Source: Diabrotica undecimpunctata (lineage: Eukaryota > Arthropoda > Insecta > Coleoptera > Chrysomelidae). From it: DNA of 64,000 nt. A program made the position numbers and the translations under genes. The notes under the pieces were generated by a model. It did no database searches and was not told the origin of the DNA. It saw only the letters and a list, made by a program, of their open reading frames with translations. Positions 23,791 through 34,005 of this stretch are shown here, in pieces. Where the stretch lies: positions 1,364,001 through 1,428,000 of the forward strand of contig NC_092806.1 in assembly GCF_040954645.1 (NCBI RefSeq), written 5' to 3'. Numbering within the stretch: position 1 is the first letter of the stretch; each line of letters starts with the position of its first letter.

Positions 23791-24845
23791 AATTGTTTAT
23801 TTTATCATTTTTAGTTTGTTTTAGCATTACTTTTTATGTTTCTTTAAAATAAATATTTTATTTTTCATTTGTGGCTAAATAAATTTTTTTTTTAAATATA
23901 AAAATAATATATTATTCAATATCATATTCACAATATACGTATGTATAAGAAGCTAGTTAATTAATAAAGGCAAAGAAAATATTTAAAAATATACAGAAGA
24001 AATTTGTCTTCAAAAGAGGCGCTACCTCCGCAGGATTTCTTTTTTCACGTATCTTTTATAAATTTAGATTTATTCTAAAAAAATTGAAATTTGTAGATAA
24101 TTAAAAAAAAATGAATTTAAACATGGTTTTTAAAAAAATACGCATCCTAAACCGTCTGAACTTTTGTAGCTTATATATAATCTTATATATAATATTAAAA
24201 TAAAATGAATTGTAAAAGATACCTTATGTCTAATTTTAATTTTGATAAAAATGTTGATACTACAGTAAAACTAAAGCTTTGATTATTTTTAATATTACAG
24301 AGCATAGTTTAATGGCCAGTATAATATCTATAAATCAGCCAACGTAAAATAAAAATATCCCAATGCATGTCTACATGGCTATTTAGTTGCAACAGTATGA
24401 AAAATACAAACACATTGTATCTCTCTAAAATATACTTATTACCTGTAAAGTATTATGCAAATTTAAATCCCGTCGTTTCTTCACTCTCTTACTTAACATC
24501 AATCTTGACCTACGACGGCGCTAATCTTTCAGCTCTCACTCTTTCGCACATATTTCAAAGCGTATGTATATCCCGTAATCGTATTCTGTCCTATTATTCT
24601 TTTCCGTGTGTATACACACTATTTGAGTGGCGTGGCATGGCCATCTTTTCTTTTCTACCGGACAAGGATCATCGACGTTCCTCTCAGAGCAATTTATTAA
24701 TCGCGAATCACTTTCAGTTTCACACGTTTCAAGTGTATACAGAATGTCTTAACCCTTTCTTGACCACTATTTATAACTATACGGTATTTTCCAGCCAAGG
24801 TTAAAAACAATCTCAAATAAATGTAAAGTAAATACAACTACTTCG
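23791..24845. other. Spacer with a unique-looking block
   Basis: 23800-24360 is A+T-rich. 24360-24800 is open on the plus strand for 145 codons and of mixed composition, but the predicted peptide shows no domain and codon use is not convincing; it may be non-coding unique DNA. Confidence 0.25.
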
Positions 24846-24849
24846 AATT

Positions 24850-25090
24850 TTGTTTTATCTATTAACCCAGTATCTATCACATCGATGGCCTACCATATAT
24901 GGCATAAAAATATATAGCTTAGCTGACGCCAGGACATTTTATACGCACAATATTGAAATTTGTACTGAAAACCAACCAGAAGGTTCATATCGGTTGCCAA
25001 ATGATGCTTTCATTGTAGTAAAGTGCCTGATATCCGCTATTGATAACCATGATGGACAATTACTTTACCCCTATGCTATTTGCTAACGAC
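24850..25090 (+). pseudogene. piggyBac-like transposase mid-domain fragment
   Basis: Plus strand: YGIKIYSLADARTFYTHNIEI, then NQPEGSYRLPNDAFIVVKCL. This is the block around the second catalytic Asp of piggyBac (YG-K--L-DA-T-Y--N-EIY-G-QP-GPY-LSN---VVKRL). The rest is absent. The gag relic that follows belongs to a different element. Confidence 0.8.
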
Positions 25091-25329
25091 TTGCTCGTGA
25101 ATCATAAACTAACTACGGTTGGCATAATTTGCAAGAATAAGTGAGAAATAAGACCAGAATTTTTTAATCTGAAAAGTCGGTCTTTGTGCAATAGCATGTT
25201 CGATTTTAGTAGTGTAGCTTCGACAACATGCAGCAACTATCTAGCAATTTCTTCGTCAGAATGTACCCATTCAAGTTATAGAGACAAGATATGATTAGCT
25301 GCATCTGAAGCAGGTTTTCCAAAGTTATT

Positions 25330-25860
25330 GGAAAGTTTGATATCGAAAACAAAACAAAAAAATGCAGGAAATTAAAGCCGATATTAGGAAGATTGCTGAA
25401 TTTAGCATACCCAAAGACACCTAAAGATTTTTTGAAACAAATTTGTATACATGCATTTTTAGATGGACTACAGGATGGTGAAGTACCACAAGTTCTTCAA
25501 GTACAACGTCACAAAATGCCAAATGAAGCACTAATCTCAGTCCAGGTGTATGAAAAGGTAAAAAGCATTTCCAGATCTTGCCCAAAATTAAAATAAATAA
25601 TATTTTGAGAAAATAAGAAATTGTCAACCATAGAAAACCAAGCAAGCAAAGAAAAAACAAAAAATGAGGCCAGAAGGTCGCCTAGATCTACATCTAGAAA
25701 GCCGTCACATAGTGTTAGTAGAAATACTAGTAGAGATATGTCTCTAAGAAATCGATTTCCCATAACTGACCAGAGAAAAGAAAGAGATATTCTGGAATCT
25801 GAAGTTGATGTTTTGAAGGAGCAACGAACGATTAGTAAAAATGAAATTTAAAAAAACAGC
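25330..25860 (+). pseudogene. LTR-retrotransposon gag fragment
   Basis: Plus strand: MQEIKADIRKI, frame change, LLNLAYPKTPKDFLKQICIH, AFLDGLQDGEVPQVLQVQRH, then MPNEALISVQVYE. This matches the capsid region of insect Ty3/gypsy-type gag (LA-LAYP-AP-E----I----F-DGL-D-E----L). A second frame at 25621-25851 is Ser/Arg-rich (RSPRSTSRKPSHSVSRNTSR), plausible nucleocapsid-side sequence, but no CCHC knuckle is seen. No protease, RT, integrase or LTRs nearby. Confidence 0.65.
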
Positions 25861-26395
25861 TGTCAATTTTTCAGAATTAAAAACGATGTCCTTTCACCAA
25901 ATTACAGGTTTAAAGCCACTGACAGCTAGAAAAAAAAAGAGAACGTTACCGAAGAAGTAAATCTACAGGTAACCACAGTTAAACAGAAAAAATTATCGGA
26001 CCTAATTAGGACACCTTAGAAAGTTATTTTAAAGAAGTCTATACATAAGATAGGAAATTGAAAGAATTTTATCTAAAAATGGAAAAAAAAACTGAATAAA
26101 ATGTTAACGAACGTATTTCAAAGAAAAAAGCTTTTTTGTTTTTGTGTTTGTGATTCATACATACAAATATAGTGCTCAAGCAAATTCAGCTCAACATGCT
26201 TTAGAGGCCCAGGGCTTCAATAGTTTTTTTTCATTTCTTTCTGCTCTATATTAGTTTTCCAAGCTTACACCATCAAAATTTCAGATCTTTTTTCATGGAC
26301 ATCTTTGTTTTTGTGCACCAGCCTCAGTGTTTATTAATTATTTATGAATTCCTTTCTCTTTTACCCTAGATACGTGAATAAGCCAATTTTCAATA
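25861..26395. other. Spacer
   Basis: A+T-rich, ending in an AAATAAATAAA tract next to the piggyBac relic. Nothing coding recognised. Confidence 0.3.
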
Positions 26396-27012
26396 TTTAT
26401 ATATTTGAATTAAAAATAAATAAATAAAAAAAAATAAATACATGTTGTGCTTTTTCCAATTAGGATATTTTAGTAGCCACAATTTATAGGAATTAATACC
26501 TTCGACATCAATAGGATGAGAGAATATAGCCATCGGCAAACGGTTTGTTTTTCTTTGTATCGTATATTCTTTAGCTAACTTATCGGTTATATCGGCGTTC
26601 TTTCGTTTTGTTCTAACGTAGAATAATTTCAGGTTTATAGGAGTGTTCTTCACCAGCCACTTTGTCGTCAGCATGCTCACTTGAAAGTAAGATGACTAAA
26701 GTTCTTGGTTTTGAAACATAAGAGACTAACGTTCGATGTTTTCTAAAAGCAAACATACTTAAATAATCTGTTTTATGATGCTGGTAAAAACTACCTTGGA
26801 ATAAACGTCTTATTTTTTCTAAGAGTTCCACATAGAATTATATTCTTCTCCCAAAACTTGTAAAAGTCTTCATCTTTTAAATCACTAGCTGTATCCTCAT
26901 TGATATCAAGCTCTGGATCGTCACTTTCAAGTAAACGTAAAAGTTCATCTTCACCCAGTTGCTTTTGGCTAGATCTAAATGAAACGTATTTCATGTTTAG
27001 AATTTTATGCAC
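26396..27012 (-). pseudogene. piggyBac-like transposase with large internal deletion (N-terminus fused to C-terminus)
   Basis: Minus strand, from 27012: LGEDELLRLLESDDPELDIN and EDTASDLKDED (acidic N-terminus), then straight into CGTLRKNKTFIPR, FAFRKHRTLVSYVSKPRTLV, ILLSSEHADD, KPEII (26840-26620), a frameshift, and NADITDKLAKEYTIQRKTNR, LPMAIFSHPIDVEGINSY (to about 26470). The whole central catalytic part (about 300 residues in the family) is missing with the ends joined at one point, as in non-autonomous deletion derivatives. The Cys-rich tail is also missing. Confidence 0.85.
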
Positions 27013-28340
27013 TAGTCACAAATAAGAACTTAACTGACACTGGAACTCAATATATTTATATTGTTTCGTTAAATTTTATCGCAGCTCGGGGGAATTTCCC
27101 ATTTAAACATGTAAAACCCTTACATAAAACGATAAGACACTCATAGTCGGTACTAATCCGTAAAGTTTATGGGATTTTCACATGATTACAACTTTATTAG
27201 AATTCATTTTATATAACATTAAAGGCTGGCCGGGGTATTAGGAGGCGCCAGCCTATAAAATTAAAGTTTAAATTTAATCTAACCGTTAAATGTTCTTGTA
27301 GGCATAATTGTTTGTCAATATATAAACTACAGATAGATGGAAGACTGCCGATTAAAAATTAAGATCTATAATGTAAAATTGTTTCTTATTCATCTCGACA
27401 AAATCTTTATAGACTGTATTTTGTAATGCCATTCTACTATAGGTTTTACATTTTGCTGCGTCTGCTGTTTTGTGTGTTGATAATAAAATGGAAAAAGTAA
27501 AAAAAGAAGGCTACTTTTGGTATTATATACATTGCTTAGGTATTCGTTCTTTAATATAAACTTCATGTAATGGCTTAACAATTTCTTATTTTGAAAATTC
27601 AGCAATGTGGTGTGGTGTTATGCTGAATTGCTTTATATATTTTTAAGAAAAATTTTAATTCTGCTCTAAGAACAACCCTTTTCTTCTACCATACTCTCAA
27701 TGTATTGTTTACCCTAATGCACTTACTCAGCTTTATTTTTGACCACGAAAGTGTTATTAAACTAATCAAAGACGGTTGGGTTAATATTCTGTATATTATA
27801 ATCTGATGTTAATAAAAAATAAAATAAATTCTCGTTCTGTTTCATAAATTAGTTTTATTATTGATTAATTTCTCTAGTACTAGTATAGTATAAAAGTTCA
27901 TCTCTTTAGTTTGGCGTAAATGTTTTAAACCGTCATCTTCAATCAAATCTCCTTTCAAACAAAATTCACCGTTAAATGAGCTCCACTTTTTTCTGATTAT
28001 AAAAAAATGTATTAAGTTTGTCTACACCTGTGTACGTAATACAAAAGTGTACTTAGTTAAAACTGTAACATGCCCTAGAGGAAAAAATAACGTAGCTTTT
28101 TTTTAACGCGATCCTTATTCTTCATGGTAATTTAAATAATAACGTCTAATCAATGTCCATATTACTTACACATACGAGAATAGTATCTTATCTTTTAATT
28201 TGGGTGAATACTTGCGTTTCATCTTTCATAATGATTAATAATTTAAGCACAAAACCATAAAAGGATGTAGACTACAAAGTAGTAAATGTGGTCGAGGTAT
28301 TTTTGATGGCAACGCTACGACAACAGTAAAAGTTTAAAAT
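27013..28340. other. Spacer containing a TTAA-linked hairpin
   Basis: TTAA at 27219-27222 is followed by AGGCTGGC (27223-27230) and, 16 bases on, its complement GCCAGCCT (27247-27254). Part of this string recurs inverted at 32270-32283. The remainder is A+T-rich without coding motifs. Confidence 0.35.
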
Positions 28341-28344
28341 GTTT

Positions 28345-29145
28345 TATTTTTATTAAAAATACGTCGTTCCATCGTTTTCGTGGTATTTCTACTGATCGTC
28401 TTCCTATTGGGGAACCTTCTCTTATCGTCTTTACTACTCTCTTTGTTTCATTCGGCTTATATAATCGTTCCTTTATACTCTTCTATTTCCTACCCAGTTC
28501 TTGATGTTCTCCACCTTGCATCTACGTCGTATATCTGTACTTCTAGCTCTATCCCATAGTGTCTTACCATCAATTTTTCTAAGTGTTTTTATCTCTGCTG
28601 TTTCTAACATCCTTTTTGTACTCTTTGTATCAGGTCTTGTTTCTGCCTCGTATGTAATTATTGGTATGATGACTGTTTTGTAAATTCTGCCTTTCATTTC
28701 TTTTCCGATATTTTTTTTTTATATAGTTTCATTTAGGCAGCCTGCGGCTCTGTTTGCTCTACTCTCTTGATCTTCCACTTCAGTTTCGAATTTCCGTAGC
28801 CAGATAATGCGATGCTTAGATATTTAAACTCCATCACTTGTTCTATTATCTGACCTTCCAGCTCCAATTTACAGGTTATCTGGCGGTTATATTAAATTAA
28901 TGCAGCATGCGTTGTAAGCTGTTTTTCTCTCATTTGGTATCCTTTTTTACTTGTTACTTTTTTTATTATTTTATCCATAATCAGGTTGAACAATAAAGGA
29001 CTCAGGGAATCTCCCTGTCTTATCCCATTACCAGTTTCACTAGGGTCGGTTAGTTCTTCTTCTTCTACTTTTATTGTGTTGTATTGGTAAATATTTTTGA
29101 TCGTTTTAATTATTCGTAGAGGTATCTTTCTTGCGTACAGTAAGT
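28345..29145 (-). pseudogene. RTE-like RT fragment with YADD segment deleted (family C, copy 2)
   Basis: Minus strand from 29140: RKIPLRIIKTIKNIYQYNTI, ETGNGIRQGDSLSPLLFNLI (RT block 4), KGYQMREKQLTT, then a jump to TCKLELEGQIIEQVMEFKYL, so the catalytic YADD block is deleted. It continues IYKTVIIPIITYEAETR, IDGKTLWDRARSTDIRRRC, VENIKNWVGNRRVE. The 3' simple-repeat tail is missing. Overlaps in content with 7660-8192, whose reading frame is more broken. Confidence 0.8.
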
Positions 29146-30195
29146 GGAGTCAAAAAAATGTAGTGTATAAAGAACAGTCAGTGGTTTTTATATTTATTGT
29201 TGCTATGTAACTTTTATTGAAAATACTAAGTATAATTAGAACCTAAGGAGAACAAATGAGGAAAAGGCAATAAAAGGAGATAGGATTGACGAAAGGAAGG
29301 ACAAGGATCCATTAATGTAATCCAAGTACCCTGAAATAATAACACCCTTAGTCCAAAAATGTCAAAATAGACCATAATTTGTTATTTTGATTTTTGGAAT
29401 GATATATAATTTTTTTAAAATTTTAAAAATAGAAAACAGTATGAATCGCTGCGCTAGTCTGCAGTATCGCCTAGATTACCACTTTGTTTTTCAATAATTC
29501 TACGAGAAACTGCATATTGTCGTCAGTTTATATTTCCAGTAGATGCGAATCGTATTTTGTTTTGAACTTTTTATAAAGTTTTTTTAATACATCTGATCAA
29601 AAATTGTCACTCCTCTGTGATCTGTTTCCTCGTGGACATTCTGATATGGAACATAAGACCAAAATGTTCTTTTCGTTTATACCTATATCTATTATTTTTA
29701 TACATAACTGGCCTTTTGGCTTTGACAGTACCACTAGCTTAGAAAAAAAATTCTTTGTAGAGTTAAATAGGAAAAGTAATTAATATTTCTTAATCAATAA
29801 TATTTCAATAAAAGAAATAATTCTCTATAGGCAAAATGGACAAAAATATTATAAATAAAATGTATTGACCACATTCTGTACTTTTTTCCCATAAGTTGAT
29901 TGCCCTCTATATCATTCTTTAAATTTCTTATAATTGGCAAATGTGTAGGAAGTACTTCATTAGGTGTTAATGAACCACTTGAAAAACACGGATTCGTAGA
30001 CTGCCCTAGTAAGGAATATCTTCACAGTATTTAATTAGTCTCCAACAAAGAATGGCTTGTTTTTATATTCTTTCTCAAAAAAAATAAGTACAGAATATAA
30101 TCAAGTATGTAAGAGTTTAAAAACAAATATTTGACTTCCTCGTAACAATGCTTTTACAAATATCCTTTTGTGTACATCACTTAAGAAGTGATCAC
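29146..30195. other. Spacer
   Basis: A+T-rich; no gene, RNA or repeat end recognised. Confidence 0.3.
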
Positions 30196-30199
30196 TTTC

Positions 30200-31240
30200 G
30201 TTATCACTTATTGTTGATAAAAATAATTGATGAATATGGAAAAGGAGAAAGATAAGGAGAAATTTCTATATTTACCGTGTAAAAACATTTGGCGTCCACT
30301 AAGGAAAATACTTTTAGCCCATATTTGGCTGGCTTATTCGAGATGTGCATGCGAAATCCGCAACGTCCACGAAATGCAAAAAGCATCTCGTTTAATGTTA
30401 AGTAAATCCAGGAACGTAATTAAGTTTGCATTTCCGATTAAACTGGTCAAAAATGTTTCTTATTGGTGCAAGTTGGACTATGGTTATTCTTTCTTTTCTA
30501 GTGTTTACGTCCTCAAAATGCAAGCAACGGACCAAGAATAGCAATCGCCTATGAGCCATAGTAGCTCGAAACCCCTCTTCGCCTGTTCCACCAGTAGCCC
30601 AAAATTCTTTGCAATTTTGGCGGCCTGCTTTAAAAACCCCAGCTAGGTATAACAGACCAATTAACGCCGTTATTTTCACAGTATCTGTAGGTCTGGCTTC
30701 AGTCGGATCTGCATAATTGTTTTTTAGTTCAGAAATAGACATGTTTATGTTCTGTACAATGGTTTCGAGAATATTATCATTAATAAACATTTCCAACTCT
30801 CTACAGGATCAACTGCTTGACGAGCATTCCCTTTTGAACCTGTAAGGTATGAAATTAACTTAAAACTTCTTGTCCAAACATTTTTTGGAGGCGCATGTTT
30901 TCTCCAGGATACTTCATCTTTTGCATAATAAAAGAGGAGTCGGTTTTCCATATTTGTTTTAAAATATTTTGAAGTTGCAGGTTCCTCCCCCAATCCTTCA
31001 TCCAATCCTTTCTCTAATTCTTCCTCCCATTCTTCTTCTGTGTCTGTGTTGTAGTCACTTTCTTCACACCAGTATGAGTCTGGCTCGCTTTCAAAATCAA
31101 TATTTTCTTCTTTTACTTCCTCATAGAGCTGTTGAAATCTTTGAATTTCTTTTAGATAATAATCTGAAATACAAAATTAAAGGCTGGAACATTACTATAT
31201 TTATATACAACCATAGGAATTAAACTACTTACTCTATGTA
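30200..31240 (-). pseudogene. piggyBac-like transposase relic, N-terminal half with candidate 5' intron
   Basis: Minus strand. Open from a 3' splice-like site at 31164 (TTTGTATTTCAG): an acidic N-terminus (EEVKEENIDFESEPDSYWCE, EEEWEEELEKG), then WRKHAPPKNVWTRS, GNARQAVDPVESWKCL (30830-30790), frame change, FINDNILETIVQNINMSI, LIGLLYLAGVFKAGRQN, RLLFLVRCLHFEDVNTRKER, IRNIFDQF, YVPG, then AFRGRCGFRMHISNKPAKYG, VFSLVDAKCFYTVNIEI to about 30230. First and second catalytic Asp regions (GFF-type 'EDVN' block and 'VDAK') are partly kept; the third is lost. One of the best-preserved piggyBac relics here. Confidence 0.9.
31164..31232 (-). other. Candidate intron in the piggyBac-like gene
   Basis: Minus strand GTAAGT at 31232 downward and TTTGTATTTCAG ending at 31164 delimit 69 bases; the coding frame opens immediately after. 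A second GTAAGT lies at about 31281. No exon 1 coding sequence could be verified. Confidence 0.4.
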
Positions 31241-31941
31241 GGTTATACTTGACAAAAAATAAGAAAATAAATTTACTTACTCGAACTCACAAAAGTTACT
31301 TAAATAGTCGGGTAGAGTCTGACAGACACCAAAAGTGCAAATGACTAGCGAACTATTGCAAACCCCGTTGTTCACTGTTGTTCGACATGTGGACGAAAAG
31401 GTACTGACGAACGCAGCGCATTTCGACAAAAAATAAGCAGTGAGGCATTAGAAATAAATTGTCGTTGGTCTTACAGGCCCCACCCGACTACTCAAAGCTT
31501 AAAAGAAACTTATATTAACTTACTAATACCATGCTTCTGCTTTCATGTTTGGTCTTCTTTTGGAGTTGTCGGAGGTTGGCGGAGTTGTCTTCTTTTAGAA
31601 TTCTTGAAAATCTCCTTCTTAACTCCAAGGTTTGGGCATGTGTCACTCCTTTTAACCTTCAGTTGTAATTTAGCATTTGTTTATTTTCGTCTATTCTATT
31701 TATATATTGTTTCTTTTTTTTTTGAGAAACGGTCAGGTACTAAGAGGCTCCATTACATTAGAAAATTTTTGACATATCAATTACATTTTTATTGTCTTGG
31801 AAACCTTATCCATTGCCCTTTAAATAATAATGTTTCTCTCAAGAAAAGTGTAAATATTTTAAAAAGGAATAACTTTAGGCCTAGAAAATATTTTCTAACC
31901 TCTTTACATTTTTAAAAAATATATTCAAAAATGCTTTAATA
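31241..31941. other. Probable 5' flank of the piggyBac relic
   Basis: TAGTCGGGT (31306) and ACCCGACTA (31489) form a 9-bp inverted pair about 170 bases apart, perhaps part of the element's terminal region. No gene. Confidence 0.25.
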
Positions 31942-32131
31942 TATAGGGTGTACGATTTTAAAAAACACAAATTTGTTTCATTTCGTTGCTCTGACTGACT
32001 TTGTATAATAAAAAATAATTTTAAATTATAGACGTATTTGTTATACATCAGTTTTGTTTAAAATAATTTTTTATATACTTCATAGTTTAGACATTATCAA
32101 AGAAAGCCAGAGGTTTGGCACACCCTGTATA
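31942..32131. mobile_element. Small MITE with CAGGGTGT-type ends
   Basis: Begins TATAGGGTGT (31942-31951) and ends ACACCCTGTATA (32120-32131): inverted ends of about 10-12 bp enclosing 190 A+T-rich bases. TA at each end suits insertion at TA, as for Tc1/mariner-type MITEs. No coding capacity. Similar single ends occur at 3486, 3729, 39573 and 58096. Confidence 0.6.
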
Positions 32132-32720
32132 CATTTCACTTTTATAATCTGACAAAGAATAAAGAAAAAATTCTCGGAAGTAATTTTTGAATGAACTCAT
32201 TCGTAATAGAATTAAAGAAATAATAATTGACAGTCAGCAATCAGTTATATCAGTCCGCTAGATATATCCATACCCCGGCCAGCATGTACCACGTTAGTTG
32301 TGGTGTTAGTCGTTTATAACAGCCCATATTTTTCGTTTATTGTTTTCCGTATTATATTTTGCCGCCTTAGCTGTCTGCTGATGGGATTTTACCGGTAGTG
32401 TCGATATTTTACCGACGGTAGCTGGTAGCGTGTGAAACACACGATTTCAAAATGATACTTATTTACACCGGTGCGGTGCCATGGATTTACATCTGCTGTA
32501 TTTTGTTGTTGATGGTACAATAAGGCAGTAGCTATATTATATTGATTTGAAATAGTAAGGAAAATACTGAAATGTTTATGTTTGTGGAGAATGAATTATT
32601 ATCAGAAAGAAGCACAAAAACGTCTCAACAATAAAAAAGTGTTAAAAAAAAGAAAAGAAATAAAATACTTGTAGTGTATAACAAAAACTTATATTAGCGA
32701 GTTAAACAGCATTAAATTTA
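32132..32720. other. Spacer
   Basis: Contains ATACCCCGGCCAGC (32270-32283), the inverted match of 27225-27238, and a GC-richer block to 32480 (ACCGGTAGTGTCGATATTTT). No gene. Confidence 0.3.
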
Positions 32721-32723
32721 AGT

Positions 32724-32764
32724 AAACTAAACTTTCGACTACTCTGAAGTCTTCATCAGAGCTT
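32724..32764 (-). ncRNA. Hammerhead-ribozyme-like motif (candidate 2)
   Basis: Minus strand: AAGCT, then the core CTGATGA, a bulged A, stem II GACT/AGTC with a 7-base loop, GAAA, GTTT, and AGTTT pairing (one wobble) with AAGCT as stem I. Stem III would be a single pair. The core matches the consensus CUGANGA...GAAA, but the extra base after CTGATGA and minimal stem III weaken it. Lies just upstream of the R1-like relic, on the opposite strand. Confidence 0.35.
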
Positions 32765-32949
32765 CCGAGGTCTTAGTCTCCTGTAACCTTAGGATGAAGA
32801 CATTTGGGGTCAGTGATACAGGATCGTCGTGAAGAAGTTGCATGCGCACCCTCCGTAGGATATGCCTATCGAGAAGAAGCTCAAAGTAACACGAGAGTTC
32901 TTTTCGATCGACAGATTGCATGGAGTTTGGAGAGACGAGGGAGCTAAGT

Positions 32950-34005
32950 GGACTGTATTGTTACCACGGATGAACTTGTAGCATTGGATTCACTTAAGAC
33001 GCGCAGGTCCCCGGATTGGATCAGATATTACCTCAGGCGGTAAAGGGTCTAGGACGGACGAAGCCTGCTCATAAGTCTTAGAATATTGCCCCATCTGCTT
33101 CTTTCCGTGTAAGTTGTATGGAAGGATGATGCTAGGATGCAATAACGATACGATTGAGAGATTAGGAGGTTTATCTCGGAGGCAATTTGGTTTTTGCAAA
33201 GAAAAAAGCACGATTGACGCAATCTTGATTGTATTTAACGCACTGTGCAATAGAGGGGATAAACACAGCTGGGCAGCTCTGCTGTTGTTTGATTTTAGGA
33301 CTGAATGTGGTAGAGGAGTATTTGTCCAAGACAAGGATTATGGTGGAGAAGGGTACGATTGTCGATGTGGCGGCCGGGGTATTTGTCTTTGGTTCGACGC
33401 TATGAAACCTGGCATATGACTTGGTAATGACCTGTGAATGCGGGTAGGATACACGGATGACCTCGCTGTGCTGGTAGTGGTGCGGAATAAAACAGATCTC
33501 AAATACCAGATTCGGAACGCAGGCAGGCAAAAAATGAATGAATCAGCACGAACTAAAACTCCTTGAGGAAACCTAAGTCATCATTCTAAAGGAGAAAAGA
33601 AACAGTCAACAGTCAAGAAACACATAAAGTACCTGGGAGTGACGTTCACTAGAATTGAAAGTGAGGGAGCACGTACTGAAGGTAGCCCGATAATGCTGTA
33701 AATAGTGTGGCTGCATTGTAGAGGGTAATGCCCAACATTAAGGGATCCAAATGTTGGGCATTACCATGACACCAGTCTAGAGTAGGGCGGAAAAGACATC
33801 GGCTTACAGGAAGCTTATGATACCGGTAAACAGAAAAAGTATGTTGTGAGTAGCATGCGCTTACAGAACGGTGTCTGTGGTAGCCTTTTGGGTCATCACT
33901 GTATGAGTTCCAATGCATGTGTTGGCAGTGAAGAGAAAAGAGCTCTGTGAGAGAAAAGACCAACACCTTACTATGGCCGAGAGAAGACACGAAAAAGAAA
34001 GGTCA
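32950..34005 (+). pseudogene. R1-like non-LTR retrotransposon RT and C-terminus
   Basis: Plus strand: VTTDELVALDSLKTRRSP and DQILPQAVKGL (32968-33060), SRRQFGFCKEKSTIDAIL and DKHSWAALLLFDF (33175-33300), decayed VVEKGTIVDVAAGV-like segment, GYTDDLAVLVVVRNKTDLKY (33446-33505; YTDD in place of YADD), VKKHIKYLGVTF (33625), REHVLKVA, MPNIKGS at an inverted duplication, then SAYRKLMIPV, ACAYRTVSVVAFW, HVLAVKRKELCER to about 33985. The spacing and AYRTVS motif are those of the R1 clade. Frame breaks, stops and at least two deletions. R1-type elements usually target rDNA; no rDNA is present here. Confidence 0.8.
33724..33765. repeat. Perfect 16-bp inverted duplication inside the R1-like relic
   Basis: GGTAATGCCCAACATT at 33724-33739 and its exact complement at 33750-33765, with a 10-base loop. 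The left arm encodes the normal MPNI of the RT; the right arm sits where an internal deletion joins to the APVWS region. Confidence 0.9.

Noticed and set aside
24367..24804. 145-codon plus-strand frame
   Set aside because: No domain, no homologue recognised and no splice-site support; kept only as a note on unique-looking DNA.
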